Positions 7,054-17,204 of a stretch of 64,000 nucleotides of DNA are shown piece by piece. The stretch spans positions 434,001 to 498,000 of the forward strand of contig JBGAGO010000002.1 of NCBI GenBank assembly GCA_044226655.1, given 5' to 3'. Made by a program: the position numbers and the translations under genes. This DNA is from JBEVOS01 sp044226655 (GTDB lineage: Bacteria; Pseudomonadota; Alphaproteobacteria; Caulobacterales; Aquidulcibacteraceae). Position 1 is the stretch's first letter; every line of letters starts with the position of its first letter. Under the pieces are notes generated by a model. The model was given only the letters and a program-made list of their open reading frames with translations. It had not been told where the DNA came from and did not search any database.

Positions 7054-8328
7054 ATGAAACCCACCCTCATCCGCAACGCGCGCGTGATCGATCCCGCCTC
7101 CAGCTTCGATGGGCCGGGCGCGATCCTGTTCGGGGAGACCATCCTGGCGGTCGGCAAAACGGTGGAGCCGCCGAAGGACGCCGAGATCATCGATGCGGGC
7201 GGCAAGGCGGTGATGCCGGGCCTGGTCGATATGCGCGTCGTGATCGGCGAGCCGGGCGCCGAGCATAAAGAGACGTTCAAGAGCGCGGGCCGCGCGGCCG
7301 CGGCCGGCGGGGTCACGACCATCGTCGTCCAGCCCAACACGGCGCCGGTGATCGATGATCAGAGCCTGGTCGATTACGTGCTCCGGCGCGGCGCGGTGCG
7401 CTCGGACGTGCGCATCTATCCGGCGGCGGCGCTGACCAAGGGCCTCGAAGGCCAGGCCATGACGGAGATCGGCCTGCTCTCGGAAGCCGGCGCGGTCATG
7501 TTCGCGAACGGCGATCACTCGATCAAGGACAGCCGCGTGCTGCGCCGCGCGCTCTCCTACGCAACCGCGTTCAACGCGCTCGTCGCGCACCGCCCCGAAG
7601 ACCCGTGGCTCGCGGCCGGGGGCTGCATGAACGAGGGCGCGCTCGCCGCGCGGCTCGGCCTGCCCGGCATTCCGGGCGCAGCGGAGGTCATCATGGCCGA
7701 GCGCGATCTGGCGCTCGCGGAGCTGACGGGCGGACGCCTGCTGCTCGATATGATCTCGGCGGCCGGCACGCTGCCGGCGCTGGCGCGCGCCAAGGACCGC
7801 AAGGTGAAAGCCCATGCCAGCGTCAGCGTGCATCACCTCGCGCTCAATGAGCAGGACGTGGAAGATTATCGGACCTTCGCGAAGCTCTCGCCGCCGCTGC
7901 GGGGCGAAAGCGACCGCATGGCGCTGGCGCAAGCCATCGGCGACGGGCTGATCGATGTGATCGTGTCGGGCCATGATCCCAGGCCGGCAGAAGACAAGCG
8001 CCTGCCCTTCGATGAAGCCGCGCCCGGCGCGTCGGCGCTCGAAACGCTGCTCGCCGGCGCGCTGACGCTGCATCACAACGGGATCGTCAAACTGATCGAT
8101 GTGGTGCGGGCGATGACGCTCAACCCGGCCAATCTGCTCGGCCTGCCGCAAGGGCGGCTCGCCAAAGGCGCCCCGGCGGACGTGATCCTGGTCGATCTCG
8201 ACAAGCCCTACCGGCTCGACAGCGAACTCTTCCGCTCCAAATGCAAGAACTCGCCGTTCGATGAAAAGCTGATGACGGGGCAGGTGCTGCGCACCTTCGT
8301 GGGCGGCAAGGCCGTGTTCACGGCGTGA
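7054..8328 (+). CDS. dihydroorotase-like protein, probably non-catalytic (PyrC')
   Basis: 424 residues with the amidohydrolase fold of class I dihydroorotase. Family landmarks survive (AHRPEDPWLAAGG, MNEGALAARLGLPG, SVHHLAL, the C-terminal MTGQVLRTFVGGKAVF). The metal centre is degraded. The usual D-x-H-x-H-x-R-E-P-G reads D59-M-R-V-V-I-G-E-P-G, so both zinc histidines and the substrate arginine are missing. The catalytic Asp of the usual TDHAPH motif is replaced in VSGHDPRP. This matches the inactive PyrC' that assembles with PyrB in pseudomonads. A functional dihydroorotase must then be encoded elsewhere. The ribosome site comes from the adjacent repeat. Confidence 0.88.
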   Translation: MKPTLIRNARVIDPASSFDGPGAILFGETILAVGKTVEPPKDAEIIDAGGKAVMPGLVDMRVVIGEPGAEHKETFKSAGRAAAAGGVTTIVVQPNTAPVIDDQSLVDYVLRRGAVRSDVRIYPAAALTKGLEGQAMTEIGLLSEAGAVMFANGDHSIKDSRVLRRALSYATAFNALVAHRPEDPWLAAGGCMNEGALAARLGLPGIPGAAEVIMAERDLALAELTGGRLLLDMISAAGTLPALARAKDRKVKAHASVSVHHLALNEQDVEDYRTFAKLSPPLRGESDRMALAQAIGDGLIDVIVSGHDPRPAEDKRLPFDEAAPGASALETLLAGALTLHHNGIVKLIDVVRAMTLNPANLLGLPQGRLAKGAPADVILVDLDKPYRLDSELFRSKCKNSPFDEKLMTGQVLRTFVGGKAVFTA

Positions 8329-8363
8329 TGGCGCTCGCACGCCGGCGCCTCTAGATTTTCCCG

Positions 8364-9092
8364 ATGGACCTGCGCCCCCTCCTCGATTTCACCGGCAAGA
8401 CCGCGCTCGTCACCGGCGGCTCGGACGGCATCGGCTATGGCGTCGCGTGTGCGTTCCGCGATGCGGGCGCGGAGACCTTCGTCACCGGCACCAAGCCGCA
8501 GGATGCCTATCCGCGCGATTTCTCCGGCATGAATTTCTTCCGGCTGGACGTATCCGATCCGGATTCGGTCGAAGAACTCGCCGCGCAGATCGGCGAGCTC
8601 GATGCGCTGGTGAACTGCATCGGCACGGTGCTTTACGGCAGCCAGGAATTCGAGCGCGAGGGCTTCGCGCGCGTGCTCGACGTGAACCTCACCGGCGTCA
8701 TGCATGTATGCACCGTGTTCAAGGACAAGCTCGCCGCGCGCCGCGGCGCCATCGTCAATCTCGACAGCGTCGTGCGCACGCGCAATGCGCGCAACAATCC
8801 GGCCTACACCGCCAGCAAGGCGGGCCTCATGCATCTCAACGAGGTGCTGGCGGTGAAATGGGGCAAGCTCGGCGTGCGCGTGAACGGCGTCGGCCCCGGC
8901 ATGGTGCCGACCAAGCTCACCATGAACCAGGTCAGCGAAGGTTCGGAAGAGGCGTTCGCCAAGCGCGTGCCCGCGGGCCGCTATGGCGCGCCGGAAGACA
9001 TCGCCGGCGCCGTGCTCTTCCTCGCCTCGCCGCTCGCGGCCTATGTCACCGGGCAATCGCTGCTCGTGGACGGCGGACTCACGTTAATCTGA
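8364..9092 (+). CDS. SDR family oxidoreductase
   Basis: 242-residue classical short-chain dehydrogenase/reductase. The cofactor loop TGGSDGIG is near residue 17, NCIG replaces the usual NNAG, Ser lies in LDSVV and the YTASK catalytic pair follows. It ends in the family's VDGGLTLI. The residues after strand 2 (TGTKPQ) do not clearly favour NAD or NADP. The substrate is unknown. It follows the pyrC-like gene by 35 bases and could be co-transcribed. Confidence 0.9.
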   Translation: MDLRPLLDFTGKTALVTGGSDGIGYGVACAFRDAGAETFVTGTKPQDAYPRDFSGMNFFRLDVSDPDSVEELAAQIGELDALVNCIGTVLYGSQEFEREGFARVLDVNLTGVMHVCTVFKDKLAARRGAIVNLDSVVRTRNARNNPAYTASKAGLMHLNEVLAVKWGKLGVRVNGVGPGMVPTKLTMNQVSEGSEEAFAKRVPAGRYGAPEDIAGAVLFLASPLAAYVTGQSLLVDGGLTLI

Positions 9093-9111
9093 CGCGTCTT
9101 TGGAGGATGTG

Positions 9112-9432
9112 ATGCGGAAGCTCATCTTGGCCGCGCTAGTACTGCTCGCCGCCTGCGCGCCGACGCAGCAATCCTACGGTCCGCCCTCAGGCCCCGCCCC
9201 GCCGCTGCCGATGACAGGCCCCATCCTCTACACCTGCGAGAACGGCACGCAGCTCACCGTCGAATATCGCGACGGACAGGCGCTGGTTGCGATCGTGGGC
9301 GGCGTGTCGATGGCGCTGCCGCTGCAGGGCAACGCCTATTACTCGAACGGCCGCTATGGCCTGCGCGGATCGGGCGCGACCACGCAATGGGAAGTCGGCC
9401 GGTCGGCGCCGACCAATTGCCGGGGCAGTTAG
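9112..9432 (+). CDS. MliC-like lysozyme-inhibitor lipoprotein
   Basis: 106 residues from the ATG at 9112, chosen because GGAGG lies five bases upstream; a TTG four codons earlier overlaps that site. A lipobox LLAAC predicts lipidation at residue 15. The mature domain contains YTCENGTQLTVEY, a GxYGLRG segment, a tryptophan near the end and a second Cys, fitting the small beta-barrel MliC (membrane-bound inhibitor of C-type lysozyme) family. The location would be the periplasmic face of the outer or inner membrane. The assignment is by pattern and should be read as probable. Confidence 0.7.
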   Translation: MRKLILAALVLLAACAPTQQSYGPPSGPAPPLPMTGPILYTCENGTQLTVEYRDGQALVAIVGGVSMALPLQGNAYYSNGRYGLRGSGATTQWEVGRSAPTNCRGS

Positions 9433-9606
9433 CGCGCACGCGCGCCGACGCGATCACTTGTCCGTCAAAACCAGTCGTATCGACGCGGCGGGCCAGCGAA
9501 CGGGCGGCCCGCGCACGATACCGCTTGTTCAAATTCCCTTGCCTCGCCCCGGGCGCTGCGGCCATGCTGCGTTCAAGCCGCGCCACAGCGGCGGGGAGGA
9601 AGCGCG

Positions 9607-10845
9607 ATGGAATTGGCCCCTCAAAAGGCGGGCTTCGACCCGCAGCGGCTCGACCGCATCACCGATCACATGGAGCGCCATTACATCGGGCCGGAGAAGA
9701 TCGCCGGTGCGCAAATCGCCGTCGCGCGTAAGGGCCGCCTCGCCTACCTCAAGAATTTCGGCCGCATGGACCGCGAACGTGACAAGGCCATGCGCGACGA
9801 CGCCATCTTCCGCATCTATTCGATGACCAAGCCGATCACCTCGGTCGCGCTGATGTCGCTCTACGAAACCGGCGCCTTCCAGCTGAATGATCCAGTGTCG
9901 CGCTTCTTTCCGGAGTGGAAGGCCCAGCGCGTCTATGAGAGCGGCGATTTCGAAACCATGAAGACGCGCGCGCCCAAGCGCCCCGTCTCGATGCGCGACA
10001 TGCTCTGCCACACTGGCGGCATCACCTATGGCAATGCGCTGGCCGCGCTCGGCGCGCCGGAAAGCAATCATCCCGTCGATCGGGCTTATGCGCATTACAA
10101 AGTGCGGCGCGGGCGCGATGAAACGCTGGACGGCTTCATGGCCAAGCTTGGCCAGGTCCCGCTGCTCTACGAGCCGGGCGAGCGCTGGATGTATTCGCTC
10201 TCGACAGATGTCTGCGGCGCACTGGTGGAGCGCATCTCCGGCAAGCGCTTCGACACGTATTTGCAGGAAGCCATCTTCGAGCCGCTCAAGATGAAGGACA
10301 CGTCCTTCTTCGTGGCGCCCGATAAGATCGCCCGCTTCACCGCCAATTATCGGCGCGGGCCGGACAAGAAACTGCAGCTCATCGATGACCCGGAAAACAG
10401 CGAATATCTGAAAGAGCCGACCTTCTTCTCCGGCGGCGGCGGGCTCACCAGCACGATCGCCGATTATCTGCGCTTCACCGAAATGCTCCGCCGCGGCGGC
10501 GAATTGGACGGCGCGCGCATTCTCGGACCGCGCACGCTCGACATGATGCACATGAACCATCTGAAGGACGGCAAGGACCTGACGCAGATGGCGATCGGCG
10601 GCTTTTCCGAAACGGCCAATGAAGGCGTGGGCTTCGGCCTCGGCTTCGCCTCCACAAAGGATCAGGTCTCGACCGGCTCGCTCGGCGCCGGCGATTATTA
10701 TTGGGGCGGGGCGGCCTCCACGATCTTCTGGGTCGATCCGAAGGAAGATCTGAGCGTCGTGTTCATGACGCAGCTGATGCCGTCCGGAACGTTCAATTTC
10801 CGCGGCCAGCTGAAGAGCATCATCTACGCCTCCATCGTCGAATAG
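9607..10845 (+). CDS. serine hydrolase of the beta-lactamase/class C family
   Basis: 412 residues, no signal peptide. The nucleophile motif S-x-x-K is SMTK (Ser72, Lys75) in FRIYSMTKPIT, and a tyrosine motif YSLSTDV occupies the Y-x-N position. The C-terminal WGGAAST matches the third active-site element. This arrangement is typical of cytoplasmic EstB-like esterases and 6-aminohexanoate-dimer-hydrolase-type enzymes rather than secreted beta-lactamases. The substrate is unknown. An MFS transporter follows 41 bases downstream and an aldo/keto reductase after that, suggesting a small catabolic group. Confidence 0.88.
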   Translation: MELAPQKAGFDPQRLDRITDHMERHYIGPEKIAGAQIAVARKGRLAYLKNFGRMDRERDKAMRDDAIFRIYSMTKPITSVALMSLYETGAFQLNDPVSRFFPEWKAQRVYESGDFETMKTRAPKRPVSMRDMLCHTGGITYGNALAALGAPESNHPVDRAYAHYKVRRGRDETLDGFMAKLGQVPLLYEPGERWMYSLSTDVCGALVERISGKRFDTYLQEAIFEPLKMKDTSFFVAPDKIARFTANYRRGPDKKLQLIDDPENSEYLKEPTFFSGGGGLTSTIADYLRFTEMLRRGGELDGARILGPRTLDMMHMNHLKDGKDLTQMAIGGFSETANEGVGFGLGFASTKDQVSTGSLGAGDYYWGGAASTIFWVDPKEDLSVVFMTQLMPSGTFNFRGQLKSIIYASIVE

Positions 10846-10886
10846 CGCCGCGCTGCACCGCTGGGGCGAACCAGGAGACCCGCGCG

Positions 10887-12317
10887 ATGACCGCCGCACG
10901 CCCAATCGGCCTCACCACGAAGCTGCTCTATGGCTTCGGCTCCGTCGCCAGCGCGGTGAAGCAGCGCGGGCTCTCGACCTTTCTGCTGATCTTCTACAAT
11001 CAGGTGATCGGCCTGCCCGCTGCGCTGGTCGGCCTCGTCATCATGGTGACGCTGTTCTTCGATGCGTTCTGCGATCCGACGATCGGGCAGGTCTCGGACA
11101 ATTTCCGCTCGCCCTGGGGCCGGCGCCATCCCTTCATGTACGCGGCGGCTGTGCCCGTCGCCCTGCTCTTCTTCCTGATCTGGAACCCGCCCGCGACCTG
11201 GACCGATGAGGCGATCGCCGTCTATCTGCTGGTCTGCCTGCTGGCGATCCGCCTCTTCGACACGTTCTTCGAATTGCCGGCCACCGCGCTCGCGCCGGAA
11301 TTGGTCAACGATTACGACAAGCGCACGCAGCTCTATTCGATCCGCATGTTCTTCGCCGTGATCGGCGGCTTGGGCATGACCGTGATGGCCTATCAAGTGT
11401 TCATGAAGGAGCATCCCGACGGCACGGGCGGCGTGCTCGATCGCGCCGGCTATCTGCCCTATTCGATCGCCGGCGCAGCGCTCATCTTCACGGCGATCCT
11501 GGTGTGCACGCTGGGGACGCATTGGCGCATTCCCTATCTGCAGCGCGCGCCGGAGACGACGCCGGGCCTCGCCGCGCAGGTGAAGCAGGCTTTCGCCACG
11601 CTCAACAACAGGTCCTTCGTCGCGATTGCACTGACGGGCGTCTTCATCTCCGTCGCCGGCGGCCTGAAAGTCGGGCTCGACATCTATTGGGCGCTCTATT
11701 TCTTTGAACTGACGCAGGCGCAGATCGCGACGCTGACCATCGTGGGCGTCGGCGCGGCGGTGTGCGGCACGTTCGTCGCGCCCTTTGTGGCGAAATGGCT
11801 CGGCAAACGCGCCGGCGCGATCACGACCTTCTCGCTGGCTTTGGGCGTTGGCGCGACGCCGCTGACATTCCGCCTGCTCGGCATATTGCCGGCGAACGGC
11901 ACGCCAGAGCTGTTCTGGTTCCTGATCGTGGAAACCCTCATCAGCACGGCGTTTTCGACGGCGACGCTGGTGCTCATCAGCGCCATGATCGCCGACGTGG
12001 TGGAAGACGCCGAGGTGCGCACCGGGCGCCGGTCGGAAGGGCTGCTGTTTTCCGCCGACAATCTGTTCAAGAAGATGGTATCCGGCGTCGGCGTATTCGT
12101 CTCAAGCATGCTGCTGACAGCGGTCGGCTTTCCCGAAGGCGCCGAGCGCGGCCAGGTCGATCCGCAGATCCTCTACAATCTGGCTTACGTCTATCTACCG
12201 ACGGCGGCCGGCCTCTTCTTCATCGCCCTCCTGTGCATCTTCCTCTTCCGCATTGACCGCACAACGCATGAGGAAAATCTGCGCAAGCTGCGGGCGGCTG
12301 CGACGCCGGCGGAATAG
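10887..12317 (+). CDS. GPH-family (MelB-like) sugar/cation symporter
   Basis: 476 residues with about 12 hydrophobic segments. The MelB/GPH signature DAFCDPTIGQVSDN followed by GRRHPFM lies near residues 52-77, so this is a cation-coupled glycoside transporter-like MFS protein of the inner membrane. The start at 10887 has CAGGAGA upstream; the frame is open further back only as an overlap with the preceding hydrolase. Substrate not determinable. It is probably part of a hydrolase-transporter-reductase-NUDIX run. Confidence 0.9.
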   Translation: MTAARPIGLTTKLLYGFGSVASAVKQRGLSTFLLIFYNQVIGLPAALVGLVIMVTLFFDAFCDPTIGQVSDNFRSPWGRRHPFMYAAAVPVALLFFLIWNPPATWTDEAIAVYLLVCLLAIRLFDTFFELPATALAPELVNDYDKRTQLYSIRMFFAVIGGLGMTVMAYQVFMKEHPDGTGGVLDRAGYLPYSIAGAALIFTAILVCTLGTHWRIPYLQRAPETTPGLAAQVKQAFATLNNRSFVAIALTGVFISVAGGLKVGLDIYWALYFFELTQAQIATLTIVGVGAAVCGTFVAPFVAKWLGKRAGAITTFSLALGVGATPLTFRLLGILPANGTPELFWFLIVETLISTAFSTATLVLISAMIADVVEDAEVRTGRRSEGLLFSADNLFKKMVSGVGVFVSSMLLTAVGFPEGAERGQVDPQILYNLAYVYLPTAAGLFFIALLCIFLFRIDRTTHEENLRKLRAAATPAE

Positions 12318-12378
12318 AGGCCCGCTTGCCAGCGCCGAAGCGCGGGCGGACAATTGGGCGGCATAAGGGAGATCGATC

Positions 12379-13314
12379 ATGGAGCATCGCAGGCTTGGCG
12401 CGAGCGGGTTGAAGGTCAGCGAGATCGGGCTCGGCTGCAACAATTTCGGCATGCGCATCGATGAGGCGGAAACCGCGCGCGTCGTCCATGCCGCGATCGA
12501 CAGCGGGATCAATTTCTTCGACACGGCGGACGTCTATGGCGGCTCTCAGTCCGAGGTGATGCTTGGCAAGGCGCTGAAAGGGCGGCGCGACGATGTGGTC
12601 GTCGCGACCAAATTCGCCATGCAGATGGGCCAGCGCCCCGATCAGAAAGGCGGCTCGCGCCGCTACATCATGAGCGCGGTCGAGGCCAGCCTGAAGCGGC
12701 TCGATACCGATTACATCGATCTCTACCAGATGCACCGCTACGACGAAGAAACGCCGATCGAAGAGACCCTGCGCGCGCTCGACGATCTTACCCGCCAGGG
12801 CAAGGTGCGCTATTTCGGCAATTCCAATTTCACCGGCTGGCAGATCGCCGACGCCGATTGGACGGCGAAGAGCGAACATCTCAATCGCTTCGTCTCGGCG
12901 CAGAACAATTATTCGCTGCTCGAACGCAATGTGGAACGGGAGGTGCTGCCGGCCTGCGCGCGCTTCGGGCTCGGCTTTCTGCCGTTCTTCCCGCTCGCCT
13001 CCGGTCTGCTCTCCGGCAAGTACAAGCGCGGCGAAGCGCCGCCGGAAGGCACGCGGCTCGCGGCCTGGGGCAAGCGCGGCGCCGAAGCCATGAACGACAA
13101 GGCCATGGAGAAGGTCGAGAAGCTGCAGGGCTTCGCGTCCGAGCGCGGCCATTCCCTGCTCGAACTGGCGTTCGCCTGGCTGCTGGCCCAGTCCACGGTG
13201 TCCTCCGTGATTGCGGGCGCGACCAAGTCCGACCAGGTCCAGGCCAATGCCGCGGCCGCCGCGTGGAAGCTGAGCGCGCAAGACGCCGCCGATGTGAGCG
13301 CGCTCATCGCATGA
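12379..13314 (+). CDS. aldo/keto reductase
   Basis: 311 residues with the AKR barrel. The catalytic Asp and Tyr are in FFDTADVYGG, Lys is in VVVATKFAMQ and His in DLYQMHRYDEE. It begins with the MEHRRLGASGLKVSEIGLG motif typical of the AKR11/12 and YajO-like groups. It uses NADPH to reduce carbonyls; the substrate is unknown. Its TGA overlaps the ATG of the NUDIX gene, so the two are translationally coupled. Confidence 0.93.
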   Translation: MEHRRLGASGLKVSEIGLGCNNFGMRIDEAETARVVHAAIDSGINFFDTADVYGGSQSEVMLGKALKGRRDDVVVATKFAMQMGQRPDQKGGSRRYIMSAVEASLKRLDTDYIDLYQMHRYDEETPIEETLRALDDLTRQGKVRYFGNSNFTGWQIADADWTAKSEHLNRFVSAQNNYSLLERNVEREVLPACARFGLGFLPFFPLASGLLSGKYKRGEAPPEGTRLAAWGKRGAEAMNDKAMEKVEKLQGFASERGHSLLELAFAWLLAQSTVSSVIAGATKSDQVQANAAAAAWKLSAQDAADVSALIA

Positions 13315-14015
13315 GCAACGCGCATTTCGATCCGCCGCCGCCCGAGCATCACGAGCGCGCGCCGCGCCCCAAGGACGCGGCGACGCTGGTGCTGGTGCGG
13401 CGCGACGGCGCCAAGCCCCGCGTGCTGATGGGCCAGCGCGCACGCGGCCACGTGTTCATGCCCGACAAATGGGTATTTCCCGGCGGGCGCGTCGACCGCA
13501 CCGATGCGCTGGCGCCCGCGGCGACGGAAATGTCGCCGGAGACCGAAGCCAGCCTCGCGGACGGCAATGTGCGGCGCAAGCCGCGCGCCTTTCCGCTGAC
13601 GGCGGTGCGCGAGACATATGAGGAGACCGGCCTCGTCGTCGGCAAGGCCAACGCCCTGCACGGCCCCGCGCCCGACGGCTGGCGCGATTACGCCGCCCAT
13701 CGCGCCGCGCCGGAATTGCACAAATTCGCGTTCATCTGCCGCGCCATCACGCCCCCGCACCGCGCGCGGCGCTTCGATGCGCGCTTCTTCTTCGCCCTCG
13801 CCGAAGACGTGCTGCTGGACGACGCCCGCCACGCTCACGGCGACGAGCTGCTGCACATCAAATGGTTCGAGCTGGACGAGGCGCTGGAGCTCGACCTGCC
13901 GAGCGTGACCCGGTTCGTGCTGGGCGAGACCAAGAAGCGCCTGGCCGGCCAGGCCGTCGAGCCACAATTCCTGCGCTGGCGACGCGGCGGTCAGCCGCGG
14001 CCGGAATTGGCGTAG
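13311..14015 (+). CDS. NUDIX hydrolase (NUDT19-like arrangement)
   Basis: 234 residues. The Nudix box is split: FPGGRVD near residue 58 is separated by about 40 residues from AVRETYEETGL near residue 103. This long insertion is typical of the NUDT19/coenzyme-A-diphosphatase-like branch. The core glutamates of RE-x-x-EE are intact. It probably hydrolyses a nucleoside-diphosphate-linked metabolite. The start overlaps the preceding aldo/keto reductase stop (ATGA). Confidence 0.88.
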   Translation: MSNAHFDPPPPEHHERAPRPKDAATLVLVRRDGAKPRVLMGQRARGHVFMPDKWVFPGGRVDRTDALAPAATEMSPETEASLADGNVRRKPRAFPLTAVRETYEETGLVVGKANALHGPAPDGWRDYAAHRAAPELHKFAFICRAITPPHRARRFDARFFFALAEDVLLDDARHAHGDELLHIKWFELDEALELDLPSVTRFVLGETKKRLAGQAVEPQFLRWRRGGQPRPELA

Positions 14016-14024
14016 CGCGCCCTC

Positions 14025-14079
14025 GTACCGCCGGCTTCCAGCCGGCAAACCGGGCGTGCCGGCTGGAAGCCGGCGGTAC
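14025..14079. repeat. palindromic repeat A, copy 1
   Basis: An inverted repeat whose arms (GTACCGCCGGCTTCCAGCCG and its complement) flank an 11-base centre. Each arm also contains its own short palindrome, CCGGCTTCCAGCCGG. Two further copies occur in this window, at 17148-17200 and 24430-24483. It starts 9 bases after the NUDIX stop and ends 5 bases before the -35 box of rpmG. Confidence 0.85.
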
Positions 14080-14084
14080 AATCC

Positions 14085-14112
14085 TTGACAGGGGGGCCGC
14101 CCCCGCTATGTT
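14085..14112 (+). promoter_or_regulatory. sigma-70-type promoter for rpmG
   Basis: TTGACA at 14085-14090 and TATGTT at 14107-14112 are separated by 16 bases. The -10 end lies 30 bases before the rpmG start. A consensus -35 box in front of a ribosomal protein gene makes this one of the more credible promoters in the window. Confidence 0.65.
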
Positions 14113-14142
14113 CCGCGCCTTCCTTTTCCGGGACCGGACCCC

Positions 14143-14310
14143 ATGGCCAAGCCGACCACCATCAAGATTCGCCTGAACTCGTCGGCGGACACGGGCTTTT
14201 TCTACACCACGAAGAAGAACCCGCGGACCAAGACGGAAAAGCTGAAGCTGAAAAAGTACGATCCGATCGCGCGCAAGCACGTCGAATTCGTCGAAGGCAA
14301 AATCAAGTAA
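14143..14310 (+). CDS. rpmG: 50S ribosomal protein L33
   Basis: 55 residues, the usual L33 length: MAKPTTIKIRLNSSADTGF, then FYTTKKNPRTK, a lysine-rich KLKLKKYDP segment and the end HVEFVEGKIK. It is the form lacking the Cys4 zinc site. It has its own promoter upstream and converges with pleD. A perfect 16-bp GC palindrome (14315-14330) lies between the two stops but has no T-tract. Confidence 0.97.
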   Translation: MAKPTTIKIRLNSSADTGFFYTTKKNPRTKTEKLKLKKYDPIARKHVEFVEGKIK

Positions 14311-14342
14311 GCTCGCCGGCGGCCGCCGGCGGCTCCTGAAAA

Positions 14343-15715
<1,373 letters not shown>

Positions 15716-15719
<4 letters not shown>

Positions 15720-16081
15720 CCGATGAACCTGCGCACAGTGTCGAGGAAAGTGGTCACCGAGATCGGCTTCGAGAGATAAGCGTCGCAGCCGCCGGCGCGA
15801 ATTTTCTGTTCATCGCCGCGCATCGCGAACGCCGTCACGGCCAGCACGGGGATGTTCTTGAGCTCCGGATCGTCCTTCAGCATCTTCGTGACTTCGAGCC
15901 CGGATATCTCCGGCAGCTGAATGTCCATCACGATCAGATCGGGCTTATGCTCGCGCGCCAGAGGCAGCGCCTGGCGGCCGTCATGAGTCTTGACCGTGCG
16001 ATATCCGAACGCGCCCAAGAGGTCGTTGAAGAGCCGCATGTTCAGCTCATTGTCCTCGACGATGAGAACCGTCTTGGCCAT
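15716..16081 (-). CDS. divK: single-domain response regulator DivK
   Basis: 121 residues, a receiver domain only. The acidic pair is in LIVEDNELN (Glu9, Asp10), the phospho-acceptor is Asp53 in VMDIQLPEISGLEVTK, the switch Thr is in VTAFAM and Lys in YLSKPISV. These stretches are close to those of Caulobacter DivK, the cell-fate regulator that switches PleC/DivJ/DivL activity and so controls CtrA. It is cotranscribed with pleD. About 65-80 bases upstream lie two TTAA half-sites with 11-base spacing, not the 7 expected of a CtrA box. Confidence 0.95.
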
Positions 16082-16231
16082 CCGCCCAATCCTGTCCCGA
16101 TGCGGGACGAACGCCCGCGAGAGTCGGCGGGGCCCGCCGATCCTTAACCTGTGAGGACTTAATCAAGTCTTTTGAATGGCTCGACAAGCGCCCCTGGCGC
16201 TGGAAAATACAGGCAATTCAAGGCTCGTTGC

Positions 16232-17137
16232 ATGCGTATTGGGATTGATTTCGGCGGCACGAAGATTGAGGCGGCCGTTCTCGATTCGGCAGGCCAGCTG
16301 ATCGCGCGGGCGCGCCGTCCGAATCCGGGCGCGTACGCCGCCGCGCTCGAAACCGTCGCCGATCTCGTTGCTGAAATGGAACAGAAGACCGGCGCGGCGC
16401 GCGCGCCCATCGGCATCGGCATGCCGGGATCGCTCTCGCCCGTCACCGGATTTGTCCGCAATTCCAATTCTGTCTGGCTCAACGGCAAGCCGTTCTATGA
16501 GGACATTCGCGCGCGGCTCGCCAGGCCGGTGCGCTGCGCCAATGACGCCAATTGTTTCGCGCTTTCCGAAGCTGTGGATGGCGCGGCGGCAGACGGGCGC
16601 GTCGTGTTCGGCGTGATCCTGGGCACGGGCTGCGGCGGCGGCGTCATCGTCGACAAGCGCGTCATCGACGGCGTCAACGGCATCGGCGGCGAATGGGGAC
16701 ATATCCCGCTGCCCTGGCCGAGCGTCGAGGAATTGCAGTCGCCGCGCTGCTGGTGCGGGCGCGCGCTCTGTCTGGAAACCTGGGTGTCCGGTTCGGGCCT
16801 GGCGCGCTGGGGCTCAGAGATCATGGGCCGGCCGATGCGCGCCGAAGCGATCGTCGCCGCCGCCGAAGCCGGCGATGAAAAGGCGCGCCAATGCATGGAT
16901 CTGCACGCCGACCGATTGGCGCGCGCCATGGCCGTCGTGATGGACATTCTCGATCCTGACGTGATCGTGCTGGGCGGCGGATTATCCAATGTCGCTTCGA
17001 TCTACGAAGCAGTGCAGCGCAAATTGCCGCCCTATGTGTTTTCCGACGTGATCAAGACCCGCATCGTGCGCAACAAGCACGGCGACAGCTCCGGCGTGCG
17101 CGGCGCGGCCTGGCTGTTCGCGGAGGGCGAAGCGTGA
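16232..17137 (+). CDS. ROK family sugar kinase (Mak/fructokinase-like)
   Basis: 301 residues from the ATG at 16232, since the ROK fold starts with MRIGIDFGGTKIEA. The frame is open 20 codons further upstream without homology. ATP-binding FGGT, the ANDANCFALSEA catalytic segment (the Asp base), LGTGCGGG, and a structural zinc site of His plus the CWCGRALCLE cysteines are all present. The layout resembles E. coli Mak (YajF), a fructo/mannokinase. The sugar cannot be fixed from sequence. dinB follows after a repeat. Confidence 0.9.
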   Translation: MRIGIDFGGTKIEAAVLDSAGQLIARARRPNPGAYAAALETVADLVAEMEQKTGAARAPIGIGMPGSLSPVTGFVRNSNSVWLNGKPFYEDIRARLARPVRCANDANCFALSEAVDGAAADGRVVFGVILGTGCGGGVIVDKRVIDGVNGIGGEWGHIPLPWPSVEELQSPRCWCGRALCLETWVSGSGLARWGSEIMGRPMRAEAIVAAAEAGDEKARQCMDLHADRLARAMAVVMDILDPDVIVLGGGLSNVASIYEAVQRKLPPYVFSDVIKTRIVRNKHGDSSGVRGAAWLFAEGEA

Positions 17138-17147
17138 CGCGCTTTGC

Positions 17148-17200
17148 GTACCCCCGGCTTCCAGCCGGCAGCAGCGCTATACCGGCTGGAAGCCGGCAGT
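17148..17200. repeat. palindromic repeat A, copy 2
   Basis: The arms (CCCCGGCTTCCAGCCGG and ACCGGCTGGAAGCCGGCAG) match the repeats at 14025 and 24430 with small differences at the outer ends. It fills nearly the whole gap between the ROK kinase stop (17137) and the dinB start region, ending at most 4 bases before the dinB ATG and overlapping the alternative GTG at 17199. It may therefore lie in the dinB leader. Confidence 0.82.
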
Positions 17201-17204
17201 GCGG

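Noticed and set aside
16144..16162. TTAA...TTAA upstream of divK, suggesting a CtrA box
   Set aside because: Spacing is 11 bases instead of the 7 of the CtrA consensus, and only TTAACC of the left half matches. CtrA control of divK is known in Caulobacter but is not demonstrated by this site.
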